NCBI GenBank assembly: GCA_015350385.1
Contig: WNKI01000001.1
Location: forward strand, 3,312,895 to 3,376,894
Direction of reading: 5' to 3'
DNA: 64,000 nt
DNA from: Aculops lycopersici
Taxonomy: Eukaryota; Arthropoda; Arachnida; Trombidiformes; Eriophyidae
Shown here: piece after piece, positions 31,446-40,700 of the stretch
How the letters are laid out: each line of letters starts with the position of its first letter
Numbering within the stretch: position 1 is the stretch's first letter
Made by a program: the position numbers and the translations under genes
Notes under the pieces: generated by a model
Told to the model about the DNA's origin: nothing
The model's input: only the letters and a program-made list of their open reading frames with translations
Database searches by the model: none

Positions 31446-31468
31446 CTTGTTAAATTCTAACAAGATGG
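31442..31468 (-). promoter_or_regulatory. Hairpin covering the start codon of gene C
   Basis: CCATCTTGTTA (31442-31452) and TAACAAGATGG (31458-31468) are perfect reverse complements around a five-base loop. On the minus strand the ATG at 31445-31443 lies inside the 3' arm, so the mRNA start codon would be base-paired. Confidence 0.6.
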
Positions 31469-31567
31469 TATTTTTTAGATTTTGAATGATTTACTAAATT
31501 GGGCTTCCAGTTTTGCTAGTGCTTTCTTGCTTTGTTTAGCTCAATCGAGTCTACGGCGCAATTGCAA

Positions 31568-31577
31568 TATTTATATA
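31568..31577 (-). promoter_or_regulatory. TATA box of small secreted gene C
   Basis: TATATAAATA on the minus strand, about 125 bases before the ATG. It lacks the AGAGTT/GGATCAAA words shared by genes A and B. Confidence 0.55.
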
Positions 31578-31859
31578 ACCACTTTGTTTGGCCTTTGTTC
31601 TCATCGACTCGCCCATCATCAATCAATTCATGTTGTGCAACTCCATGTGCCACCTGCCGCCTAGTTCCAATCGTTGGAGACTATAGACTGAGCTTGTCTA
31701 GCTGCTGCCTCTACCTGCTCCATCTAGATGAGCCGACCTTGATCAGCCACCTGTTGCTTCGCCGCGCATTCTCATCATGAATTCATATTTGAGATCATAT
31801 TATGTAACATAACAAGAATTAATTGGCTAGTCTCTATAGCTAGACGACAAAAGTAAATA

Positions 31860-31865
31860 TTTATT
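31860..31865 (-). terminator. Poly(A) signal of small secreted gene D
   Basis: AATAAA on the minus strand, about 136 bases after the stop codon of gene D. Confidence 0.5.
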
Positions 31866-32001
31866 ATCATAGTTGATCGATTGGTGATAGATTTGTCGGC
31901 GCGTTAAAAATCATTGTTGGTATTGTTTCATGGTTGTTATTTTTACTGTTGACCTCCTGTTCCCTTGGAAGCCTGTTTAAATCAAAAGAACTTAGCTCAC
32001 C

Positions 32002-32433
32002 CTATCGAATGAGACGTCTGGCGAACTCTGGTTCCGATTCGCTACTCTCTGAGCTTGGTGATTCGCTTGATGAAGCGATGGTAGGATCCGAAGCACTTGT
32101 TGCACTGGTTGTACTACTAGTGGCGTCGTCCGGTGCACTTGTTGCACTAGTGGTGCTGCTGGCGGCGGCATCAGGTGCCCTTGTTGCACTAGTAGTGCTG
32201 CTAGCGGCGGCATCCGGTGCCCTTGTTGCACTAGTGGTGCTGCTAGTGTTACTGCCACCACTTGCTGTGCTACTGCTTGCTATTTCCGAAGCGAGTTCTG
32301 GATAGAGTTTAAGTAACCTCCTCAGGGTGCTCAGCGCATTTTCCATCGGATCTCTACGGCAGGCTTGAGCCTGATACAATACCAAGAGACTGACTAGTCC
32401 AAGTAGAAGAGTTAATTTGACTGCCGCGACCAT
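32002..32433 (-). CDS. Small secreted single-cysteine protein D with Ser/Thr/Ala repeat tail
   Basis: Unrecognised 143-residue protein, fourth member of the tandem family. The signal peptide spans about residues 1-23 (LTLLLGLVSLLVLYQAQA). The mature N-terminus CRRDPMENALSTLRRLLKLYP plus ELASEI is very close to gene A (Cys-Arg-Arg, LYP, LASEI), so A and D are probably the closest pair. The tail has three near-identical 14-residue repeats (SSTTSATRAPDAAA type) and then an acidic Ser-rich end finishing in Arg-Arg-Leu-Ile-Arg. The tail is mucin-like in composition and could carry O-glycans. A TATA box lies about 130 bases upstream. The 42-bp DNA repeats show that the tail expanded by tandem duplication. 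Confidence 0.82.
   Translation of the reverse strand: MVAAVKLTLLLGLVSLLVLYQAQACRRDPMENALSTLRRLLKLYPELASEIASSSTASGGSNTSSTTSATRAPDAAASSTTSATRAPDAAASSTTSATSAPDDATSSTTSATSASDPTIASSSESPSSESSESEPEFARRLIR
32095..32250. repeat. 42-bp tandem repeats in the tail of gene D
   Basis: About three and a half copies of a unit containing CTTGTTGCACTAGT, GGTGCTGCT and GGCGGCATC. They encode the Ser-Thr-Thr-Ser-Ala-Thr-Arg-Ala-Pro-Asp-Ala repeats on the minus strand. Confidence 0.85.
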
Positions 32434-32767
32434 GATTTTGCAATTGCTTTTTTTGAATTCCTTGATTGGTAAAATTGTCTTTATTATTTACTAAAATGGA
32501 GTTCTGGACTGATGAAGAACTGAATCTAAACTAATAATTATATTTTCCAACCATTTGGCTATTTATATCGAATGGCTGGCTAGATAATTCCGCTAGGTAA
32601 ACAATAAAATCCGTTGTGTGTATTTATCACATATTTTGATTAAATGAGATTGTCGCCATCGGAACAAGGCGACAAATAGTATTAATTTCCGCTGACTTTT
32701 AGCAACTGTGGCAACCACAGTCGCTACAAGTTATTAGCATCACCATCGACATTTACATTGATACTTA
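32434..32767. other. Intergenic region between gene D and the mariner-HTH gene
   Basis: Gene D promoter with TATA at 32561-32567. GCAACTGTGG (32702-32711) nearly pairs with CCACAGTCGC (32715-32724) as a short hairpin 44-66 bases past the stop of the HTH gene. No DDE/D transposase remnant was found downstream of the HTH frame. Confidence 0.55.
32561..32567 (-). promoter_or_regulatory. TATA box of small secreted gene D
   Basis: TATAAAT on the minus strand, about 130 bases upstream of the gene D ATG. Confidence 0.5.
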
Positions 32768-33229
32768 TCAATTCGACAATCGACCGCCTCTGATTGATGG
32801 TTCAGATTTCACCTCTTCCTCAATGGGCACCCATTTGTTGCCGGCCTTCTTCAATCCCAGATGACGCTCTACAAGTAATTTAGTTTGCGGCCGTGACATG
32901 TGCAACTCGATTGCCAGTTGCTTGCAGGTAATATTTGGCTTGCTTCGCAATTTTACTCGAGCAGCTTCAATCTTGGCTCGCGTCATCGTTTCAGGCGGCC
33001 GACCTGGCGAGGTTCTGTTGGCTAAATCCTGGCGGCCGCATAGGTATTCATTGACCCACCTAGCAACTGTCGTCCGACTGGGCGCCTCGTTTCTGTAAGT
33101 ATTAACAAGTGCTTCGTGTATTTCCTTTGGCCTCTTACCTTGACAGGCCATGTGATAGATGATTGTTCTGTAGTATTCCGGATCCAAGATTGAGGTTCTA
33201 TTTGGCGGCTGCAAAGGTGGCGGCGGCAT
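32768..33229 (-). CDS. Stand-alone mariner-type transposase DNA-binding domain (possible domesticated protein)
   Basis: The 153-residue protein matches only the N-terminal half of mariner/Tc1-superfamily transposases. It has a first helix-turn-helix (about residues 18-63, ending VARWVNEYL), a Gly-Arg-Pro-Pro linker (76-79), a second helix-turn-helix (about 85-125, KQLAIELHMSRPQTKLLVERHL), and the KWVP motif (132-135) that precedes the catalytic domain in mariner and SETMAR. The protein stops 18 residues later; no DDD/E catalytic domain follows in any frame. The frame is free of stops and starts at a clean ATG, which argues against a decaying transposon. A Val-Lys-Ser-Glu near the end fits a SUMO-acceptor pattern. 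Possible roles are transcriptional regulator or transposition repressor. Same strand as the secreted cluster, 335 bases upstream of gene D. Confidence 0.75.
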   Translation of the reverse strand: MPPPPLQPPNRTSILDPEYYRTIIYHMACQGKRPKEIHEALVNTYRNEAPSRTTVARWVNEYLCGRQDLANRTSPGRPPETMTRAKIEAARVKLRSKPNITCKQLAIELHMSRPQTKLLVERHLGLKKAGNKWVPIEEEVKSEPSIRGGRLSN

Positions 33230-34657
33230 TTTATTGGTTGTATATTATGAGAAGCAATAGTTGGATTGCAAGTGGAGAGAATTCATTATATGTTTCATTA
33301 GAGAATCAATTGTTTGTAAGACCTAGAAACAAAACAAAAATTTTCGGGCGAACTCACAGAGCAATCCTGAACCCGCTCCTACCTGTTGCATTTTTTGCGC
33401 GAGCGACGTCGCTCATAGCGGCGAGGAAAGCTTCTAAATTTGCAGGCCAATGAAAAAAGTGACCAATCGGGCAGTCAATCATTTCACCTTTTTTCATGTT
33501 TTTTCGTCTCGCAGAAAAAAAGATCACTCATTTTTGTTTGGTGATCTGATCGCATGCAAAATTCCAAAAAAAGGATGAGCATAAGAAACAACAATTGTAT
33601 GCTAGAGAATAGAGGAAGAGGGAGAGGAAACATGTCAGGTTAATCTAGTTTGCTTTTGCTTAATGATTTCAGCATGACCGAATGGCCAACTCGCCTACCT
33701 GTGACCAAGTCGTGCCGCTTCAATTCCACAATCTAGCTGACCCACCGGCTGGCCGGTCGATGGTAATCAACCGACCGGCAACAAGTGGGTGACAGACGAG
33801 CGATTCGATGAGAGGAAGTCGTCCATTCGGAAGTATAACAAAAGCACACACGAGTGCCGACGACCTGTTGATTCCGATTAACGAGCACCTCTACGACGAC
33901 TGTGATGCGCTGGCTCTCCTTTTACCTGTACTTGGCGCTCATGGGCGCCCAATGAATGACCGAGTCGGTTTCTGTTTGTGTGATCATCATCAAAAGTCCC
34001 AGAAAGTTGAACGTTAGATTCAGGAATAGAAAAAACTAGAGGTTAACCTCCTTGCCCTCGGTGATGGATGGAAATGTTCCGCTCGCTGGCTCGTCACTCA
34101 AATGGTTGTTCTTCTCCCACTCCTCATATGTGATGATAATAACAGAGTATCTTCTATTATTAGGCGCCAAGTTGGTTGAGCTGAGCTGTTGTAGTCTTCT
34201 GGTGTCGCGCTTTGAGTGTGTATTCGTCTGGATCCGCGCGAGCCAGCAACTTTGACTCTAAATTTCTACAACCACATGTGTTTCGGCAACAACAACCACA
34301 ACTGCACCGACGTCAAAGAGGGCAACTCGCAACGGTGACTGATGACTCTCTTGCGCCTTGAGACCAAAAACTCACTTATCTATCACTTTGCCGCAACCAT
34401 CAGTCACAAACTCGCACTTGTAAGTCTGTGAAAACGAATAAGAAGGAGAGGATCTCTTCAAGATCATTAGGCGCGATGCTCAATGGTTTGTGTAAGTGCA
34501 ACAGGCCGGCAGGTAGGTAGGTTGGGTGGTTGGTAGGTAAGTAGACAGCAAACTGGCTAGCTAGCAAGACGGCACCTTAGGCAACTTTGGGGCGACGTTG
34601 TTCTTCTGCTTGCAGATAGATAGTTGATGTTATGGCATACAACAGTGCGGTGAGTAG

Positions 34658-34700
34658 GCAACAAGTGGTTTTTGCTCATGAAGAATCATAACCACTTGTT
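34658..34700. repeat. Inverted pair of the GCAACAAGTGG word
   Basis: AACAAGTGGTT (34660-34670) and AACCACTTGTT (34690-34700) are exact reverse complements separated by 19 bases. Each arm is a copy or near copy of the decamer repeated across the window. Confidence 0.75.
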
Positions 34701-37690
34701 AACTTGCTCGAACTCAGGCAAGCGTTTCAAAAGTGCACAAACATTCCACGAACTCAGAGGAGCAGGAAGCGCATACTTCTTTCCACGAGTGGAGAATTGA
34801 TACTATTAACTTGGAGGTGGTGAGGAGAAGAGGAAGAAGAGGCAGAAACCGATGAGCCTAATGACCTCACAGAGTTGCAAGTTTGGTGCGATGGTAAGTT
34901 GACTGTTTGGAGTCACTACTCGCACAACAGGCAGGTAAAATTTGGCGATTGGCGTCGCTATTGCTACTTCCACTGCCACCACTACAACCACTATCAGCAG
35001 CAGCACTAGACAACTTGAACATGCAAAAAATTGGATGACAAACGTTCAAGTAGATGGACTGATAACAGGACGTTCGGAGTAGCATATTAGCCGATAATTG
35101 CTAATCGATAGTCAAGTGGCTGCCTGTTGGTCAAAAAGTATGATTAGTTAATTAATTTATCAACTGAACGAATCTAATTTAGATGCGAAGAGAAAACTTA
35201 CCTGTCCTTTTTGATATTAAGCGCAAACAGATGCTCACCTGGGAAAAGGGCCACGACGCGATTGGCTATAACGATGAGAAAAATGAGCATCTTCCACGCG
35301 CGTAACTTTCAGCGCTGCAACTAAAGAGAAGTTGGACCACCAACTGATTTTGTTGGTGTCGTAGTTGTCTTAGCCTCTACCATAATATGGCAAACATTTT
35401 GAATTTACCTCCCAGGAACCAATAGAACTTACCTGTGCGTGTGAGTGTGTGTTTTAAGTTTGACTGCATAACGAGTATTATTGTCCGCAAAGTCGACAGC
35501 GAGCTCATGACCGTGAATACCTGTGACCGGGACCATAGCATTGGGCGACGACTTTCTAATTCCTCTCCTAAAACTCCCTGTTTCTAAACTCTCAGTGCTC
35601 TTTTGTTTGTGGTCGTAGATTTGGTTAGTCGATTGGCTTAATTGAGCTGCATGAGCAAACTTTTGCTACCCTCAAATATGCACTAATAGTTTGAACGGTA
35701 AGGTAAATGATTTTGAATACTCAAAAACTCTCACTCACTCACTCACTCACTTGTATATTAGTGGCTTCCCTCTATCTCTTTGACACAGGCCAGTTGACAT
35801 AAATTGGCTTGTGTCCACCTGAGAGCCACTTGCGATTTTTGGGATATCTCAATGTTCATTTTTCATTTCTTTGGCGCCTTGTCTCTCACTCTCTAAATCT
35901 TAACTGCGGCTTTTAGCCCAATATGCATGGAGACGTCTCTCTCTCTCATCGTCATCATCATCGCGAGGTAGGAATGTGAAGCAGAGCCACTCTCTTAAGT
36001 GGCCACCACACAAATCGTATTAAACTGAGTTTAGGGACACTTTGTCGAGAGGAGAGTCGACGAGAGTTGATGTTGTCGTGTCGTGTCGTGTCGTCTTTCG
36101 GAAAGGTCATCTAGCTTTTGCTCATTTCCTTGGATTTAACGGCAGCTAGATGGCGCAACTCTCGGCCATCTAGTTCGTTATGTAAGATTCAAACTACTTG
36201 CAAGTAGCCTGCTTGGCATCTGTATAGGACATCTCGCAAACTTTTCATCAGTTGGCGAGACATTAGCGAGCATACTTTATCTCCAGAGTAATTGCATGCC
36301 AACTTATAGGTCGCGTTTCGTGCTAAGTTATCTGCACACTAACATGTAACAAAACACTGAGCTTGTTGCCTACCCACTGCCTCCCTTAGCTCAGTCATTC
36401 GATTTAGTTTAACTTCCCTCACCTCATCTCGCTTTAGTTTTGATTCATTTCTGATAGCTGACAAATGATATGGTGTCTCCTGTGTTTTGCGCATAAGCGT
36501 TGGAGCGAAACTAAACTCGATTCCTTGACGAAACTGTCATTGTGAGCCGTCAGTTTGACATTAAACGAGACAATTAGATCAACCACTTTGTCAACGATGC
36601 ATCATATTTTCATTCTCCTACTGATAAAACTCATCTGCCGTACATCTGTCTGTTCCTGGTTCAGGTACATTTTTTGCCCGAAGCAGTGTATAGAGATTAT
36701 TGTCCATCCAATCATATGAAAGCTCCGCTTGGTAGCAGTCCATGTGTCGTCGCTTTGCATTCGAATGCATCTCCATTTACCCAATTTGCCATTTATTTCG
36801 ACTGCCAAACGCTAAAAGCAAGCGTGAAATAGTGAATACCTCTAAACAGATTTCCACTGTCTATCTTCTTATTTACCTGCCTCTTTTTCTTCCCCCATAA
36901 GATTCGATGTCTTCATTTAGTGAACCTTTAGTTAAGTGAACAGTGTGCCTTTAGGAGCTGAAGAATTTCTCCCATAAATCAATTGTTACGATTCACCAGA
37001 CATGTTACCTTGGCTCACAGTTTTCCCAGTATGCTTCTTATCGCTACCACAATCGAATAAGCTAACGTTTTGCTTACCAGCTACTCACGACTAGTAACTC
37101 GCGAAGAATTTGTCCTCACATGATGCAATAGTGTAGACAGATATGTTGGCTGCGAGGTGCCCAAGAGCGAACAAACTGGAACTATGAGTTCGATTTCACA
37201 GAATTGCAACAAGTGGTGATGGTTGTGGTGGTGGTTGCTGCTTGAACATGTTCGTATCCATTTGAGCTTTTTCCTGGATTGGTGCCGATACTTCTTTGCT
37301 ACTGCTTCTTATGGGGAGTTAAATTTTAGCTTGCTAGTCCGCTGGTGGTGCCAGTGATGCCGAGTAAGACTCAGAAATCATTGAAGACGACAACTCCCGA
37401 TGCTCACCTCTAGCTACTTCTCCTCTTTGATAAGTTTGTCATCCTGTCGACGTAGAGAAGTTATCGCATAATTTAACTCGGCGAATGCACTTTACGCAAA
37501 CCGATGAAAATTCATTTAGAAATCTTCCTTGTTAACGTAAGCAAACCACAAGCAAAAGCAATAGATTCAAGTTATCGACTCTACCTGACTTGACTTGGCT
37601 CAGCTCCAGTTCTGCCAAGTCAAGGTAATGGTGGCAAAATTGTCATAACCGATGCAATCACAATTAGTACTTCCTCTAGTTAGTGGCACA

Positions 37691-37693
<3 letters not shown>

Positions 37694-37722
<29 letters not shown>
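37694..37722. repeat. CT dinucleotide microsatellite
   Basis: Pure CT run of about 29 bases in the region upstream of eyg. Confidence 0.9.
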
Positions 37723-37725
<3 letters not shown>

Positions 37726-40700
37726 TGTTGCGTCGTTTCTTTCCAAAAAAAAATACATCCAGTAAATTAATATACCTGTTTGCTTCTTTGCCACATGTGT
37801 GTTAGTTTGGTCGAGTGACTTGGTTGTGGAATCCAAATATAAACCACTCAACAAACAAACCAGCTAAATGCCTGCGAGGCTTCCTCTTCTTCTTCAGATA
37901 GTTTTATTTTACATGGACGACTGCTACCGATGCTTCCATTTCACTTTGCATGCAACGTAGGGCCAGGGTAATGGAAATCTTTGAATCTTTTTATGAGATT
38001 AGGGAGGGCGATTCGCTCACGAATGCTCAGTGACCAAGAGCATTTACCTACGATCTCGACTTATCCTCGGTTGTCGGTTTTGTGAAACGGTAGACGTCTA
38101 ATATATGACACTCCTGTTAGACAGCTGGATGTTGCATCATACAAGTTTGATGAAATGCCGTTGCTATTGCTCATGGTCGGCAATGATATTTCATTTGTGA
38201 TTATGTCGTTGATCACAAGCCTGATAGATGAATAACTATTTAGATATGGTCATCAGAGTCGTCGTTGTGTTTATTAGTTTAACTACTTGTTAGACTTGAA
38301 TCTGCTGGCAAAAGTCACATCAGGGTTGGTTGCTATCAGATGTAAATTGAGTCATAGCTCTTGTAGTTATTCTCATTGGATTTGTAAATTGAATTAATAT
38401 TTTCAAGCGTTAAATGAAGTTCCAACATCAAATTTCATTTCTCTAGTTTCTGTCCCTGATTAGAGACCCAACGTCTGGCAGTATGGAATTCGGGTGATCG
38501 GTTTCCTAGTATATCACATGACATTAGATTCTGCATTTTTTGGGCATAAACATTAGCGCATTGCTGGATAATTCATTACATTAGAAAGTAACTCTCATTG
38601 CTCCAATCGTTTGGCAATATAGAAACCTCCGCACAGAGGGTAAGCGAATTTTTGAAAAGTTCGCTGGCCCAAAATCCCGTCCTCTGTGTTAAACCAATGG
38701 GACCTCTCGATTTTCACATTGAACCGGCAAACACTTGAATTCAGTTCACACATAAGTGGCCCATTTTTGCAATTATTTTATCTTTACCTCCCCAAAGCTC
38801 TCACACCGGAAAGTATGAATTACTCCATACACTTATCAATCCAAATCGAAAACCAAAACACTAGATACCAGCGACAAATTTAAGAGTCACGCGATATTTT
38901 GAGTAGCAACAAGTGGACTTTGCAAGAATCGGAAGTCATTGAAAAAAAGAATTACCCGCAACTATTTGATGATCGGCCAGTTAGAATAGTATTCTTTCTT
39001 TCTTGTTATCCTGAAACTGAGAAATTGGCTACTCTTCGTCGTCATTTCCCATTTAGCAGCAATGAAATGAAACGAAAGGCACCGGAATCAAGTGCAATCA
39101 TCTTTCAAAGGTTGAACGAGGAACAGATGAATAGAGCAATCAATCAAATTAGTCTATGGCCACCAGTGACTGACCATCTAGCAGACACTAAAACTCCGTC
39201 ATACAAATTAGCTTGAATTGTGTGCAACTGGTAAAGAATGATCGCCAGTAAGTCAGAGCACTACACATATTTCAACTGCAGAAGATGCATCCTATTCAGC
39301 TCGTCCTCGATTCAGGGGCGAATCCAATCGAGCTAAAGGTGGATCTAAGATGGCGGACGACGAGAACTTTTCCGAAAAGACCGAAAGATACTAGATTGAC
39401 ACACTTCTATTGGGTCCAATATATTGACTTGCTCATCTTGAAATTTTTCCAAGGATAAATTCGTGATTCGGCGGAAGATTACGAAATCTAAAGAAGAGTG
39501 ATCCTGCGCAGCTATTGGTACTACCATGGGTGTCATATATGGATGTATAAGCCTAAGGATGAATAGTGAGTAGCAGTTAGGTGAGCAAGTCATAGGTAGC
39601 CATTGGTTGCAAATTATTTCCATCCTTATTGATACCCAACCTTTGGCTTTATATTTGGCTGGTCGCTTGCGTGTGTGTTTGTTATGAAGCCATTTGTCGA
39701 ATCAAATGGCTTCTATCTCGAATGCAACGAGAAGATAGTGCGGGCGTTCGGCTAGCGATAACTATCATTATTACAATAGCTCTTATGGAAACGACAACAA
39801 CGACTACCATTACTTCGATCAGAGTAGAGAGAAATAACAATTGATTTGCGTGTGAGTCACACTTGATTTGTGTATAGCGCAAAATTTAAAAGGTGAGGTC
39901 AACAGCAGCAAGCAAATTGAGTTTGTTGTTCAAAACTGATTGGTGGAGGTAATTTTGTGTATGCGCCACCAATCATCTGTTATTGGTTTGTTTGATTCAA
40001 CTAGTGGTCACTCAAATTTGACAGAACGACAAGCAGATTGAATGAGACAGTACAAGATAAGGTGACGACCATTTGCAGCAAATCTAACCACGGATTGGCG
40101 CTTGAGCACTTGTTGCTCTAACTTTAGTTGTACTCCTCATCTATGTGTGTGCTACTTGTGGTTTTCATGTATACATATAACTATGACCACAACCACTACC
40201 TGTTTGGCCTATGCATGTACAATTGCTCATCAAACATACACATAGAATCAAATCAAATCAGTTAGGGAAATCTTCTTTCTGCTAGTAACCATCAGATACG
40301 CGGCCAGCAGCCCAGACTATTATCATTACTGCATCGACAGCGCCAATGCATTATGTGCTGCCATCACTACCATAACCATCACTACTACTACCAACACAAA
40401 TATGCACTATACCGTATACAAGTCTCGAGTAAGATGCCAAGCGAATGAGCGGAGAGGTAAAAATATGAAAACTAAGAAGGCGAAGAAGAAGTAAGGTTTC
40501 CAAATTGTTGCCTTACGGGCTAATGGCAAGGGCAAAGTTAAGTTTCTCCAATGGACTAACAAGTTTCACCATAGTCATAGTCTTACACCTCCGGCAAGCG
40601 CATTAGCTACTTGTTGTGGCCAATGCTGCGCAGTTCATGGATTGAATACCAAATGGTCAGTGGCTAAAAGTTAGACAGGTGGATAGATATTATCTTTAAC

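Larger units (their letters stand above)
31464..32001. other. Intergenic region between small secreted genes C and D
   Basis: Gene C promoter (TATA at 31568-31577) on the left and gene D poly(A) signal (31860) on the right. No other gene is visible. Confidence 0.6.

Noticed and set aside
31934..32305. Plus-strand Leu/Val/Ala repeat frame opposite gene D
   Set aside because: Antisense of the Ser/Thr/Ala repeats of gene D.
32434..33600. Complete mariner element with terminal inverted repeats around the HTH gene
   Set aside because: I found no catalytic domain and no paired terminal repeats on either side by eye.
36106..36154. 11-pair inverted repeat with 27-base loop as a possible microRNA
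   Set aside because: The stem is short and includes a wobble; no extension outside the arms. Repeats of this size can arise by chance.
38899..39216. 105-codon plus-strand open frame with ordinary composition
   Set aside because: It starts at TTG just after a stop codon, has no clear splice acceptor or domain, and no flanking exon was found. It could be a decayed fragment, but I cannot support it.
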